64,000 bases of DNA from Pelagibius litoralis. GTDB lineage: Bacteria > Pseudomonadota > Alphaproteobacteria > Kiloniellales > Kiloniellaceae. Made by a program: the position numbers and the translations under genes. Of this stretch, positions 9,063 through 17,638 are shown one piece after another (positions within the stretch are counted from its first letter, which is position 1; the number at the start of each line of letters is the position of its first letter). The notes beneath the pieces were generated by a model. It was not told the origin of the DNA. It did not search any database and saw only the letters and a list, made by a program, of their open reading frames with translations. Where the stretch lies: contig NZ_JAAQPH010000009.1 in NCBI RefSeq assembly GCF_011683915.1, forward strand, positions 171,146 through 235,145, in the 5' to 3' direction.

Positions 9063-9890
9063 ATGAAGCAAGGTTACAGTGCAGAGCGGGTCAGCCCCCA
9101 GGACGGCGGCTATGTTGTCCATGACGAGGCGGGCTTTGAAGGCATGCGCCGCGCGGGCCAACTGGCGGCGGAAACCCTCGACATGATCACCCCGGAGGTG
9201 AAGCCGGGCATCACCACGGAAGAACTCGACCGGATCTGCCACAACTATATCGAAGGCCACGGTGCCGTTCCGGCGCCTTTGAACTATCGCGGCTTTCCCA
9301 AATCGATCTGCACCTCGGTGAACCATGTCGTCTGCCACGGCATTCCCAGCCCGGACAAGCGCCTGGAGAATGGGGACGTCGTCAACATCGACGTTACCGT
9401 GATCATCGACGGCTGGCATGGCGATACCAGCCGCATGTTCTTTGTCGGGGAACCCAAGATCAAAGCTCGCCGCCTTGTCGAGGTCACCTATGAATCGATG
9501 ATGCGCGGGATCGAGGTGGTGAAGCCCGGCACCACCCTGGGCGACATCGGCCATGCCATCCAGAGCTTCGCGGAGAAGCAGCGCTTCTCGGTCGTCAGGG
9601 ATTTCTGCGGCCACGGTCTGGGCCAGGTCTTTCACGATGCCCCCAGCATTTTGCACTATGGCCGGCCGGGCGACGGGATCGCCCTGCGCGAGGGCATGTT
9701 CTTCACCATCGAGCCGATGATCAACGCCGGCCGCCCGGAGGTGAAGATCCTGCAGGACGGCTGGACCGCCGTCACCCGTGACATGAAACTCTCCGCCCAG
9801 TTCGAACACTCCATCGGCGTGACCGCAACGGGCTACGAGATCTTCACCCTCTCCCCCAAGGGCTGGCACGCGCCGCCCTATGCCGTTTAA
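9063..9890 (+). CDS. map: Type I methionine aminopeptidase
   Basis: Removes the initiator methionine from nascent proteins in the cytosol. The 275-residue protein has all five dinuclear metal ligands: Asp110, Asp121, His184, Glu217 and Glu248, plus the substrate-binding His92 in CHGIP. ATG 9063 is preferred; a TTG at 9033 opens the frame ten codons earlier. The C-terminal end overlaps the radC start by 11 bases, so the two genes are probably translationally coupled. Confidence 0.97.
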   Translation: MKQGYSAERVSPQDGGYVVHDEAGFEGMRRAGQLAAETLDMITPEVKPGITTEELDRICHNYIEGHGAVPAPLNYRGFPKSICTSVNHVVCHGIPSPDKRLENGDVVNIDVTVIIDGWHGDTSRMFFVGEPKIKARRLVEVTYESMMRGIEVVKPGTTLGDIGHAIQSFAEKQRFSVVRDFCGHGLGQVFHDAPSILHYGRPGDGIALREGMFFTIEPMINAGRPEVKILQDGWTAVTRDMKLSAQFEHSIGVTATGYEIFTLSPKGWHAPPYAV

Positions 9891-10632
9891 GGCGCCGGCC
9901 GACAAGCCGGCCCGACCGACCGTGGAAGAGGCCCAGCCCCCGGACCCGACCCCCGCCCCCAAGCCCCACTACCACGGTCACCGCGATCGCCTGCGCGACC
10001 GTCTGCTGGATCGCGGCGGCGACAGCCTTTCGGACTACGAGATCCTGGAGTTCCTGCTGTTCGGCGCCAAACCGCGCGGCGATATGAAGCCTTTAGCCAA
10101 AACACTGCTCGCCAAATTTGGTAGCCTTTCCAAAGTTTTGGCTGCCGAACCGGAAGTTTTGTCCAAGGTGTCCGGCATGGGCAAGGCGTCCATCGCCGCC
10201 CTGAAGGTCGTACCGGAGGCCGCCGCCCGGCTGGCCCGTGAGGAGATGATCGAGGCAGCGGAAATTTCCGCCTGGGACAAGCTGCTGGACTACTGCCGCA
10301 TTACCATGGCCCACGAGCCGGTCGAACAGTTCCGGCTGCTGTTTCTCGACAAGCGCAACCGCGTCATCGCCGACGAGGTGCAGCAGCGCGGCACCATCGA
10401 TCACACGCCGGTCTATACCCGCGAGGTGGTGAAGCGGGCCCTGGAGCTGGGGGCGGCGGCGCTCATCCTGGTCCATAACCATCCCTCCGGCGAGCCGGAA
10501 CCCTCACCCGCCGATATCGCGATGACCGAGGAGCTGCGCCAGGCGGCCGAAAAACTGGGGATCGCCATTCACGACCACGTGGTCATCGGCCGCGCCGGCC
10601 ACGCCAGTTTCCGGGCAATGGGTTTGCTGTAA
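9880..10632 (+). CDS. radC: RadC family DNA repair-related JAMM protein
   Basis: A 250-residue RadC homologue. It has a proline-rich N-terminus, a helix-hairpin-helix region (about 60-115, with VSGMGKA) and a C-terminal JAMM metalloprotease-like domain with HNHPSGEPEPSPADIA, giving His199, His201, Ser203 and Asp212 as the zinc site. Despite its name, a repair role of RadC is poorly supported in the literature; the JAMM fold suggests a hydrolase. Its ATG overlaps the map gene, an arrangement common in alphaproteobacteria. Confidence 0.94.
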   Translation: MPFKAPADKPARPTVEEAQPPDPTPAPKPHYHGHRDRLRDRLLDRGGDSLSDYEILEFLLFGAKPRGDMKPLAKTLLAKFGSLSKVLAAEPEVLSKVSGMGKASIAALKVVPEAAARLAREEMIEAAEISAWDKLLDYCRITMAHEPVEQFRLLFLDKRNRVIADEVQQRGTIDHTPVYTREVVKRALELGAAALILVHNHPSGEPEPSPADIAMTEELRQAAEKLGIAIHDHVVIGRAGHASFRAMGLL

Positions 10633-10743
10633 GCGCGCCACGGCGCTATAAAACAGACTCCGCAGCGCTCTTTAAAGCTCTCTGCAGCTCCCTTCTTTCA
10701 GCGGCCCCTTTCGGGGCCCGCTCTCGTTCAGGACCCGACATCG

Positions 10744-12036
10744 ATGATCCCACGCTACAGCCGTCCCGAAATGACCGCCATCTGGGAACCGGAGAACCGG
10801 TTCCGCATCTGGTTCGAGATCGAGGCCCATGCCTGCGACGCCCAGGCCGAACTCGGCGTGATCCCCAAAGAAGCCGCCAAAGCGGTTTGGGAGCGCGGCG
10901 CCTTCGAGGTGGAGCGGATCGACGAGATCGAGCGGGAAACCAAGCACGACGTCATCGCCTTCCTGACCAACCTGGCCGAACACGTGGGCGAAGAAGCGCG
11001 CTTCGTGCACCAGGGCATGACCTCCTCCGATGTTCTGGATACCTGCCTGGCGGTGCAGCTCACCCAGGCCGCCGACATTCTGCTGGCCGATCTGGACCGC
11101 CTGCTGGCCGCGCTGAAAACCAGGGCCCTGGAGCACAAGGACTCGGTCTGCCTGGGCCGCAGCCACGCCATCCATGCCGAACCCACCACCTTCGGCGTGA
11201 AGCTGGCCGGCCACTACGCCGCCTTTCAGCGCAACCGCGCCCGCCTGGAGGCCGCGCGGGCGGAGATCGCCACCTGCGCCATCTCAGGCGCCGTCGGTAC
11301 CTTCGCCAACATCGACCCCTTCGTCGAAGAATACGTCGCCGGAAAACTCGGCCTGACGCCGGAGCCGGTCTCCACCCAGGTGATCCCGCGCGACCGCCAT
11401 GCCGCCTTCTTCGCGACGCTGGGCGTCATCGCCGCGTCGATCGAGAACCTGGCGACCGAGATCCGGCACCTGCAGCGCACCGAGGTGCGCGAGGCCGAAG
11501 AGTTCTTCGCGCCCGGCCAAAAAGGTTCCTCGGCCATGCCGCACAAACGCAATCCGATCCTGACGGAAAACCTGACCGGCCTGGCCCGGGTGGTGCGTGC
11601 CGCCGTGGTGCCGGCGCTGGAGAACGTGGCCCTCTGGCATGAGCGCGATATCTCCCACTCCTCGGTCGAGCGGATGTTCGGCCCCGACGCGACGGTCACG
11701 CTGGATTTCGCCCTCAACCGGTTGGCCGGGGTCGTCGAGAAGCTGCTGATCTATCCGGAGACGATGCAGAAGAACCTGGATCAGCTCGGCGGGCTGGTCC
11801 ATTCCCAACGCGTGCTGCTGGCCCTGACCCAGGCCGGCATCAGCCGCGAGGACTCCTATCGTGTGGTCCAGCGCAACGCCATGCAGGTCTGGGCCGGCGA
11901 AGGCGACTTTCTGGCTTTATTGAAGGCGGACCCGGACGTCTCGGCGAAGATGGAGCCTTCGGCCCTGGAAGCCTGCTTCGATCCGGCCTATCACACCAAG
12001 CACGTCGACACGATTTTCAAGCGGGTCTTCGGCTGA
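10744..12036 (+). CDS. purB: Adenylosuccinate lyase
   Basis: Cleaves SAICAR to AICAR and adenylosuccinate to AMP, both with release of fumarate, in purine synthesis. At 430 residues it is the expected length for the short bacterial form. The fumarase/aspartase superfamily signature SSAMPHKRNP is at about 262-271, and the N-terminal MIPRYSRPEM is typical of the family. A bulged GC hairpin (about 10701-10721) lies in its leader and may end radC transcription. The other purine genes of the window lie 1.6 to 8.5 kb downstream on the same strand. Confidence 0.97.
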   Translation: MIPRYSRPEMTAIWEPENRFRIWFEIEAHACDAQAELGVIPKEAAKAVWERGAFEVERIDEIERETKHDVIAFLTNLAEHVGEEARFVHQGMTSSDVLDTCLAVQLTQAADILLADLDRLLAALKTRALEHKDSVCLGRSHAIHAEPTTFGVKLAGHYAAFQRNRARLEAARAEIATCAISGAVGTFANIDPFVEEYVAGKLGLTPEPVSTQVIPRDRHAAFFATLGVIAASIENLATEIRHLQRTEVREAEEFFAPGQKGSSAMPHKRNPILTENLTGLARVVRAAVVPALENVALWHERDISHSSVERMFGPDATVTLDFALNRLAGVVEKLLIYPETMQKNLDQLGGLVHSQRVLLALTQAGISREDSYRVVQRNAMQVWAGEGDFLALLKADPDVSAKMEPSALEACFDPAYHTKHVDTIFKRVFG

Positions 12037-12068
12037 GCCCGGCCTGCCGGGTGTAGGGAACCTGCCCC

Positions 12069-12392
12069 CTACTCCTCCATGATCTGCTTCTTGGCCTCGA
12101 CCATCAGATCGTCCATGCGGGTGCGCAGGCGATGCTCGGTGAAATCGACGGCCTTGGCCTCGAGATCGGCCATGACCTTGCGGACCACGTCGTCGGGGCC
12201 GGGTTCGTCGAGGTCGGACGCTACGACCTCTTTGGCGTAGGCGTCCACGGCGTCGCCTTCCAGGCCGAGCAGTTCGGTCGCGAGCCACCGCCCCAGGAGC
12301 TTGTTGCGCCGCACCTCTGTGCGGAACTGCAGGTCCTGGTCGTGCTTGAACTTGTCCTCGAATGCCTTTTCGCGGTCGCTGAATGTGTTCAT
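12069..12392 (-). CDS. DUF1476 / F1-ATPase zeta-type inhibitor protein
   Basis: A 107-residue all-helical, charged protein beginning MNTFSDREKAFEDKFKHD, the hallmark of DUF1476. In Paracoccus denitrificans the homologue is the zeta subunit, which inhibits the hydrolytic direction of the F1Fo-ATPase; in other species it may have different or weaker effects. I start it at ATG 12392; the open frame extends far upstream (to 12911), antisense to the next gene, and that part is not coding. It is convergent with purB, with 32 bases between the stops, a neighbourhood often seen in alphaproteobacteria. Confidence 0.92.
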   Translation of the reverse strand: MNTFSDREKAFEDKFKHDQDLQFRTEVRRNKLLGRWLATELLGLEGDAVDAYAKEVVASDLDEPGPDDVVRKVMADLEAKAVDFTEHRLRTRMDDLMVEAKKQIMEE

Positions 12393-12591
12393 CGGCCCCT
12401 TAGTCTCCCGGAACGATCTATACGTTAATATCAGGTGGCGGTTCACACCCGCCGCTTCAAGCAGTGGAATGCCTGAAGGCTTTATAAACTCCTTCGCGGC
12501 GGGGGGAAACTGCTTGCTGCGCCCGCGGGACCTGTGGGAAAGGGTGACCGGTCGGGCGAAAGCCCCGTCGAAAAGGATCCTGATCGCCGCC

Positions 12592-13425
12592 ATGTGCACG
12601 CTTGTCCTTCTGCGCCGTCCCGGCCATCCCTGGCCGCTGCTGCTGGCGGCCAACCGCGACGAGATGATCGATCGCCCCTGGGCGCCGCCCGGCCGCCACT
12701 GGTCCGACCGGCCGGAGACGGTCGCCGGCCTGGACCGGACGGCGGGCGGTTCCTGGCTGGGCATGAACGACCATGGCCTGGTGGCGGCGATCCTCAATCG
12801 CAAAGGCTCCCTGGGTCCGGCAGCAGATAAGCGCAGCCGCGGCGAACTGGTGCTGGAGGCGCTGGACCACGCCGACGCGGTTTCCGCCGCCGAGGCGCTG
12901 GCCGACCTCAATCCCGCTGCCTACCGCAGTTTCAACCTGGTAGTGGCCGACAACCGCGATGCCTACTGGATCAGCAATCCGGACGGTCCGGCGGCGCGCG
13001 CGGTCGCGCTGCGGCCGATTACCGAGGGGCTCTCGATGGTCACCGCCTATGACCTGAACGACCCCCAAAGCCCGCGTATCAAGCGCCACCGGCACGACCT
13101 GGAACAAGCGGCCGCGCCGGATCCGGCCTCCGGCGACTGGAGCGCGTGGCAGGCCATCATGGCCCGCAGCGCCGCCGACGATCCGCAGAGCGAGGCTGAG
13201 GCTGCCATGACGGTGGACCTGGGGGCCTTCCAAACTGTGTCCTCTTCGCTCATCGCGCTGCCCGCAGCACCGCAAAGCCTGGGCGCGGAGCCGCCCCGGC
13301 CGGTCTGGATGTTCGCTGCCGGACGCCCGGACAGGCAACTTTACGAGCCGGTCGGGCTGGGCTCGCCGCCTACCGCCGAGAGCCAGACGGACCCCGCTTC
13401 ATGGGACCCGACGGAAGGAATCTGA
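12592..13425 (+). CDS. NRDE (TANGO2-like) family protein
   Basis: A 277-residue protein of the NRDE/TANGO2 family, defined by the N-terminal AANRDEM motif (about residues 18-24) and the following RP...W.....AG.D...GG.WLG pattern. Start chosen at ATG 12592 because the family begins MCTL: Cys2 is exposed after Met removal, as expected for an Ntn-type fold. The open frame reaches upstream to 12301 without family resemblance. The biochemical function is not established; eukaryotic TANGO2 has been linked to lipid and haem handling. A GGGC-GAAA-GCCC hairpin (12554-12565) lies in its leader. Confidence 0.9.
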   Translation: MCTLVLLRRPGHPWPLLLAANRDEMIDRPWAPPGRHWSDRPETVAGLDRTAGGSWLGMNDHGLVAAILNRKGSLGPAADKRSRGELVLEALDHADAVSAAEALADLNPAAYRSFNLVVADNRDAYWISNPDGPAARAVALRPITEGLSMVTAYDLNDPQSPRIKRHRHDLEQAAAPDPASGDWSAWQAIMARSAADDPQSEAEAAMTVDLGAFQTVSSSLIALPAAPQSLGAEPPRPVWMFAAGRPDRQLYEPVGLGSPPTAESQTDPASWDPTEGI

Positions 13426-13625
13426 GGCCCTGTAAGGCCCCGCTGGGCCGCAGCCGGACCGGCTCTGGGCAACCTCTGGGCGCGATTGTTTTGCCCCCCT
13501 TCACCTGCTATATCAACTGCCCCGTCCGAGCAGCCGGTGGAGAGCCAGGAAAGGCGCCGCAGCCCTTATCAGCAAACTGGCCAATCCGACCAAATGGGAC
13601 AATGATCCTAATATAGGTGCAATCG

Positions 13626-14387
13626 ATGCGACGCAGACAGATCTACGAGGGCAAGGCCAAGATCATCTACGAGGGCCCCGAGCCCGGCACAGTTGTCCAG
13701 TATTTCAAGGACGATGCGACCGCCTTCAACAATCAGAAGAAGGGCACCATCACCGGCAAGGGCGTGCTGAACAACCGCATCTCGGAATACCTGATGACGC
13801 GGCTGGAAAGCATCGGCATCCCCACCCATTTCGTGCGCCGCCTCAACATGCGCGAGCAGCTGGTGCGCGAGGTCGAGATCGTCCCGATCGAAGTCGTCGT
13901 CCGCAACATTGCCGCCGGCACCCTGGTGAAGCGTCTGGGGCTGGAAGAAGGCGCGCGCCTGCCCCGCTCCATCGTCGAGTACTATTACAAGAACGACGAA
14001 CTGGGCGACCCGCTGGTCTCCGAAGAGCACATCACCGCCTTCGGCTGGGCCAACACCCAGGATCTCGACGAGATGCTGCAGTACGCGCTCAGGATAAACG
14101 ACTTTCTCTGCGGCCTGTTCCTCGGGGTTGGCCTGAAATTGGTCGACTTCAAACTGGAGTTCGGGCGCCTCTGGGAAGACGAGGAGATGCGCATTGTCCT
14201 GGCCGACGAGATCAGCCCGGACTCCTGCCGCATCTGGGATGTCGCCACCGATAAGAAACTGGACAAGGACCGCTTCCGTCGGGATCTGGGCGAGGTCGAA
14301 GAGGCCTATCAGGAAGTCGCTCGCCGCCTCGGCGTTCTGCCGGAAGCAGGCCCGATCGACATCAAGGGTCCGCGCCTGATGCAGTGA
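13626..14387 (+). CDS. purC: Phosphoribosylaminoimidazole-succinocarboxamide synthase
   Basis: Joins CAIR and aspartate using ATP to make SAICAR, the step before PurB. The 253-residue protein starts [12 protein letters not shown], the normal family N-terminus that contributes to ATP binding, and contains the conserved regions around residues 85-110 ([14 protein letters not shown]) and 185-200 ([15 protein letters not shown]). ATG 13626 has AGGTG 7 bases upstream; a GTG at 13617 overlaps that site and is less likely. In many alphaproteobacteria purS follows directly; here 2.3 kb of other genes intervene. Confidence 0.97.
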   Translation: MRRRQIYEGKAKIIYEGPEPGTVVQYFKDDATAFNNQKKGTITGKGVLNNRISEYLMTRLESIGIPTHFVRRLNMREQLVREVEIVPIEVVVRNIAAGTLVKRLGLEEGARLPRSIVEYYYKNDELGDPLVSEEHITAFGWANTQDLDEMLQYALRINDFLCGLFLGVGLKLVDFKLEFGRLWEDEEMRIVLADEISPDSCRIWDVATDKKLDKDRFRRDLGEVEEAYQEVARRLGVLPEAGPIDIKGPRLMQ

Positions 14388-14442
14388 TGGCGCGGTTGCG
14401 GCACGATGGTTGTCGCCCTGCACCAAACTGACATGGCCAAAC

Positions 14443-14459
14443 TGACAAGTATGTTGTCA
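14443..14459. promoter_or_regulatory. MarR-type operator 1 (upstream of the marR gene)
   Basis: TGACAA-GTATG-TTGTCA, a perfect 6-bp inverted repeat with a 5-base spacer, 29 bases before the regulator's ATG. Its right half TTGTCA is followed after 17 bases by TAACCC (14477-14482), a possible promoter that would start transcription at or next to the ATG. The same palindrome occurs twice before the next gene, so autoregulation is inferred. Confidence 0.75.
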
Positions 14460-14488
14460 TAAGGCCATCGCCTTGCTAACCCTGGGCG

Positions 14489-14983
14489 ATGGTTGACACT
14501 TCATCCAAAACATCAAAACGCAACACGCCGACGCCGGAAGCGCGGGCGGTCTTCGATCTGCTGCTGGAGGTCTCGGCGACCTTCTTCAAGCTGCGCGCGG
14601 TCGGGCAGCGCGGCGGCAGTGTCACGGCCTGGGGCGGCGGTCTCTGGGGCCTCCTGCACAGCCTGCAGACACAGGGCCCGCAAACCGTCCCACAGCTTGC
14701 CCGCGCCCGGCCCGTCGCCCGCCAGCATATCCAAAAACTGGCCGATGAAATGGCCGCCGAGGGTCTGGTCGAGTTTGTCGAGAACCCGGCCCACAAGCGC
14801 TCGAGGCTGTTGCGGCCGACGCCGGAGGGCGAGGCCGTGTATCTTGAAATCACGGATGAGCTTCTGACGCTCTGCCGTGATTTCTCAACGGGGCAGGATC
14901 TGGATGATCTTCAGACAAGTCTGAGTACAATCAGAGATTTGAAAGAAAGCCTTGCGGCATTGCTTGATGATGAAAACGCCTGA
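14489..14983 (+). CDS. MarR family transcriptional regulator
   Basis: A 164-residue winged-helix regulator. Residues about 20-45 form the dimerisation helix, about 62-90 the helix-turn-helix (TVPQLARARPVARQHIQKLADEM) and about 92-115 the wing with the basic turn NPAHKRSRLLRPT, typical of MarR proteins. The C-terminal helices (about 120-160) complete the dimer interface. Start ATG 14489 has no good ribosome-binding site and may be leaderless. Three TGACAA-N5-TTGTCA sites, one before this gene and two before the next, make it the likely repressor of itself and of the two downstream genes. The inducing ligand is unknown. Confidence 0.92.
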   Translation: MVDTSSKTSKRNTPTPEARAVFDLLLEVSATFFKLRAVGQRGGSVTAWGGGLWGLLHSLQTQGPQTVPQLARARPVARQHIQKLADEMAAEGLVEFVENPAHKRSRLLRPTPEGEAVYLEITDELLTLCRDFSTGQDLDDLQTSLSTIRDLKESLAALLDDENA

Positions 14984-15007
14984 CAGGCGTCACTCGTAAA
15001 TCACCTA

Positions 15008-15061
15008 TTGACAATTTTGTTGTCATTTTACATGCTGCTCTAAATGACAATAGAGTTGTCA
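15008..15061. promoter_or_regulatory. Promoter with two MarR-type operators
   Basis: Two further TGACAA-N5-TTGTCA palindromes lie at 15009-15025 and 15045-15061, 36 bp apart start to start. A consensus TTGACA (15008-15013) overlaps the first; the -10 element is not clear. The second site ends just before the AGGAG of the next gene. Repressor bound at both would cover the promoter and start region. Confidence 0.75.
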
Positions 15062-15077
15062 CTTTAGGAGCAAGCTG

Positions 15078-15476
15078 ATGTCTTGGATGAAGTACCTTGG
15101 TGGACCCCAGCAACAGCCGCCTGCGCCGGCACGGCGGTCGTCCCTGTGTCCAGCCGAGCCCGCTGCACTGACCGACAGTCTGGCCCTTTTCATTGAGCGC
15201 GACCTGCAGCTCACAGAGGAACAGAAACCGGCGTGGCAGCGTCTGACGGGCGACGTTAAAGCGGCGATAGCGACGATCGACGACGGCGCACGAAAGCCGA
15301 GCCTGGTGCCCTCCGGCGATGCCCTTGACCAGCTCGAAGACCTGCGCCGGCTGTTCACCCGGGGCCTGGACACCCTCGATCAGGTCGAACCTGCCTTCCG
15401 CGATTTCTATGCCCTGTTGGACCACCGGCAGCAGGCGCGCCTCGATGCCGCCTTGCAGCACGGGGGGCACCCGTGA
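15078..15476 (+). CDS. LTxxQ (Spy/CpxP-like) protein
   Basis: A 132-residue, mostly helical protein. It has LQLTEEQKPAW (about 46-56), matching the LTxxQ motif of the Spy/CpxP family, and a second related LDHRQQARLD near residue 118. Those proteins are periplasmic chaperones or metal/stress sensors, but this one has no recognisable signal peptide, so its location is uncertain. ATG 15078 has AGGAG 7 bases upstream. It is the first gene after the double operator and its TGA overlaps the GTG start of the next gene by four bases, so the two form one MarR-controlled operon. Confidence 0.7.
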   Translation: MSWMKYLGGPQQQPPAPARRSSLCPAEPAALTDSLALFIERDLQLTEEQKPAWQRLTGDVKAAIATIDDGARKPSLVPSGDALDQLEDLRRLFTRGLDTLDQVEPAFRDFYALLDHRQQARLDAALQHGGHP

Positions 15477-15955
15477 ACGACCGGCGGGAATCCGATACGG
15501 CCGGTGTCATCGCACACCCACCGGTCCTCTATCTCGGCTTTCTGCTGGCCGGCCTCGCCGCCGACAGGCTCCTCGGCCTGCCCGCCCTGCCCTATCTTGC
15601 CGGTGACCTGGGTTTTTCCCTTGGCACCGCCTCGGGCCTCGCCGGTCTGGCTTTGCTCTTTGCCGCGGCGGCCCGCTTCATCAAGGCCGGCACCAACATC
15701 CCCACCAGCCGTCCCTCGACGGCGCTGGTGACCGGCGGGCTCTACCGGTTCAGCCGCAACCCGATCTATCTCGGCCTCACCCTCATATACCTGGGCCTGA
15801 CGCTGGGCCTCGCCAGCCTGGCCGCCCTTCTGTTCCTGCCGTTGCTGCTCGCGGTCATGCAGGTCGGCGTGATCCAGCGCGAGGAGCGGTACCTGGAAGC
15901 GAAGTTCGGCGAGCCTTACCGGGCATACAAACAAAAGGTACGGCGTTGGCTCTAG
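15473..15955 (+). CDS. Isoprenylcysteine carboxyl methyltransferase-like membrane protein
   Basis: A 160-residue integral membrane protein with four hydrophobic segments. Its second half matches the ICMT/PEMT family: GLYRFSRNPIYLG (about 90-102), a membrane segment, then the conserved REERYLEAKFGEPYRAY with the Glu-Glu-Arg that contacts S-adenosylmethionine. Bacterial members methylate phospholipids or small molecules rather than prenylated proteins, and the substrate here is unknown. It starts at GTG 15473, overlapping the stop of the LTxxQ gene, so membrane methylation may be part of the stress response governed by the MarR protein. Confidence 0.88.
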   Translation: MNDRRESDTAGVIAHPPVLYLGFLLAGLAADRLLGLPALPYLAGDLGFSLGTASGLAGLALLFAAAARFIKAGTNIPTSRPSTALVTGGLYRFSRNPIYLGLTLIYLGLTLGLASLAALLFLPLLLAVMQVGVIQREERYLEAKFGEPYRAYKQKVRRWL

Positions 15956-16013
15956 GCGGGTCCGCGCGGTAGAATGACGCCAGGCACAGAGCCTGTCGGA
16001 TTCGGAGGAGACA

Positions 16014-16577
16014 ATGATGCGCTTGCCCTTCCCAGCCATGTTCACCGTCCTTATGGCAGCCATGATCGTCCTGGCTTTTCAGGGCGCCCCGGCCAGGGCG
16101 GAAAAGGCGGCAACCATCGAGCAGCACTCGCGTGAGGCGCTGGCGCTGCTGCTCCAGCAATCGGAGGCGGCGAAGCGGCTGGCGGACGATGCATCCGGCA
16201 TTCTGGTGTTTCCGAAGATCGTAAAGGGCGGCCTGATCGTCGGCGGCCAGTACGGCGAGGGCGCCCTTTTTAAGAGTGACGACGTCGCCGGGTATTACAG
16301 CACCGCCTCGGCTTCTTTCGGCCTGCAGGCGGGCCTGCAGACCTTCGGATACGCGATTTTCTTCCTCAACGATGACGGCCTGAAGTTCCTGGACAACAGC
16401 GACGGTTGGGAAATCGGCACCGCCCCCAACGTGGTACTGGTCGACAAGGGCGCTGGGGCTTCGCTGACCACGACCTCAGGGCGCGGCAACATCTACGTCT
16501 TCTTCTTCGATCAGAAAGGCCTTATGGCCGGCGTGACGGTCGAGGGTACGAAGATCACAACCATCAATCCGGAATAG
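16014..16577 (+). CDS. SYLF (YSC84) domain lipid-binding protein
   Basis: A 187-residue exported protein with a signal peptide (hydrophobic core residues about 8-24, ending APARA). The rest is a SYLF domain: helical start, ILVFPKIVKGGLIVGGQYGEGAL, then YY..ASASFGLQAGLQ.FGYAIFFLN and a C-terminal GLMAGVTVEGTKIT. Eukaryotic members bind phosphoinositides; bacterial ones are assigned lipid binding by homology only. A strong GGAGGAG precedes ATG 16014. It lies 58 bases after the membrane methyltransferase gene on the same strand, so read-through from the MarR operon is possible. Confidence 0.93.
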   Translation: MMRLPFPAMFTVLMAAMIVLAFQGAPARAEKAATIEQHSREALALLLQQSEAAKRLADDASGILVFPKIVKGGLIVGGQYGEGALFKSDDVAGYYSTASASFGLQAGLQTFGYAIFFLNDDGLKFLDNSDGWEIGTAPNVVLVDKGAGASLTTTSGRGNIYVFFFDQKGLMAGVTVEGTKITTINPE

Positions 16578-16697
16578 CGCTCGAAACAGAAGCCGATTTG
16601 GCGCCGCTGCGGCTTGTCACTGCGGCTTGTCACGAGGGCCCGGGAGAGCTAAGTTCCGGCCAACTTTCCACCCCCCGCGAGTCGGAGCGATGTGCCC

Positions 16698-16940
16698 ATG
16701 AAGGCCCGCGTTCATGTTACCCTGAAAAACGGCGTCCTCGATCCCCAGGGCAAGGCCATCGAACAGGCTCTCGGCGCCCTCGGCTTCGGCGGTGTCGAAG
16801 AGGTCCGCCAGGGCAAGGTCATAGAGTTCTCGCTGCAGGAGAGCGATCCGGCAAAGGCTCGCGCCGATGTCGAGGCCATGTGCCAAAAGCTTCTGGCCAA
16901 CACCGTGATCGAGAACTACGCCATTGAGCTGGACGGCTGA
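16698..16940 (+). CDS. purS: Phosphoribosylformylglycinamidine synthase subunit PurS
   Basis: Small 80-residue subunit that bridges PurL and PurQ in FGAM synthetase and helps channel ammonia. It begins MKARVHVTLKNGVLDPQGKA, the family signature, and ends VIENYAIEL. ATG 16698 follows GGAG by ten bases; the GTG two codons earlier is less likely. purQ and purL lie downstream on the same strand, separated from purS by the glycolipid-binding-like gene. Confidence 0.96.
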   Translation: MKARVHVTLKNGVLDPQGKAIEQALGALGFGGVEEVRQGKVIEFSLQESDPAKARADVEAMCQKLLANTVIENYAIELDG

Positions 16941-16950
16941 AGCTGCGCCC

Positions 16951-17580
16951 GTGAGTTCCGCCGAAAGCAAACCGAGCGAAACCGCCGCCTCAGGCAATAC
17001 GGTGCGCGATATCTACTGGACACCCTGGACGGGCCCGGGGGTCGAACACCTGCACATGACCGATCATGGCGACCGCATCGCCGCCTTCGGCCTGATCCTG
17101 CGTCCCCTGCGCGACGAACATGTGCGCATCCGCTTCGGCTTTCATACCGATGCCCTGTGGAACACCCGCCGGGTGATGGTGGCTTTGGCCAACGCGGAAG
17201 AAGAGCGGCCGAGGCGCGTGGTCCTGGAAGGCGACGGCGAAGGTCACTGGCAGTTCATGGAACGCCCGGCGCCGCAGTTCGACGGCTGCCGCGATGTCGA
17301 CATCGAAGCCAGCCCCTTCAGCAACACCGTTCCGATCCGCCGCCTCAATCTGGCGACCGGGCAGTCGGCGGAGATCAAGGCAATCTACCTGCCGCTCCCC
17401 GGCCTGGAGCCGACCCTGGTGCGCCAGCGCTATACCTGCCTGGAGCCGCTGGGGCCGCTCGGCGGGGCTTTCCGGTATGAGAATCTCGACTCCGGCTTTG
17501 CCGCCGACCTTCAGGTCGACGGCGACGGGCTGGTGAAAGACTACCCCGAAACCTTCCGGCGCAGCTGGCCGACGTGGTAG
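16951..17580 (+). CDS. Putative glycolipid-binding (PA1994-like) family protein
   Basis: A 209-residue protein resembling the family annotated as putative glycolipid-binding, from its pattern W..W..PG.EHL (about 23-36), FGFHTD..W..R (about 62-72), EGDGEGHW (about 90-97), GC.DVDI..SPF.NT.PIRR (about 108-127) and QRYTCLEP (about 158-165). These proteins adopt a beta-barrel fold, but binding activity is barely tested. Start is uncertain: GTG 16951 lies 10 bases after the purS stop, and TTG 16924 would overlap purS. Position inside the purS-purQ-purL run implies cotranscription, not a purine role. Confidence 0.8.
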   Translation: MSSAESKPSETAASGNTVRDIYWTPWTGPGVEHLHMTDHGDRIAAFGLILRPLRDEHVRIRFGFHTDALWNTRRVMVALANAEEERPRRVVLEGDGEGHWQFMERPAPQFDGCRDVDIEASPFSNTVPIRRLNLATGQSAEIKAIYLPLPGLEPTLVRQRYTCLEPLGPLGGAFRYENLDSGFAADLQVDGDGLVKDYPETFRRSWPTW

Positions 17581-17638
17581 GGCGCGGATTGCCCATGGCC
17601 ATACGGACCAAAGGCCGGATTCTGCAGGGAGAGCGTGC

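Noticed and set aside
12393..12591. A riboswitch before the NRDE gene
   Set aside because: There is a GGGC-GAAA-GCCC hairpin, but I could not match any known riboswitch consensus (FMN, cobalamin, glycine or SAM-II were considered).
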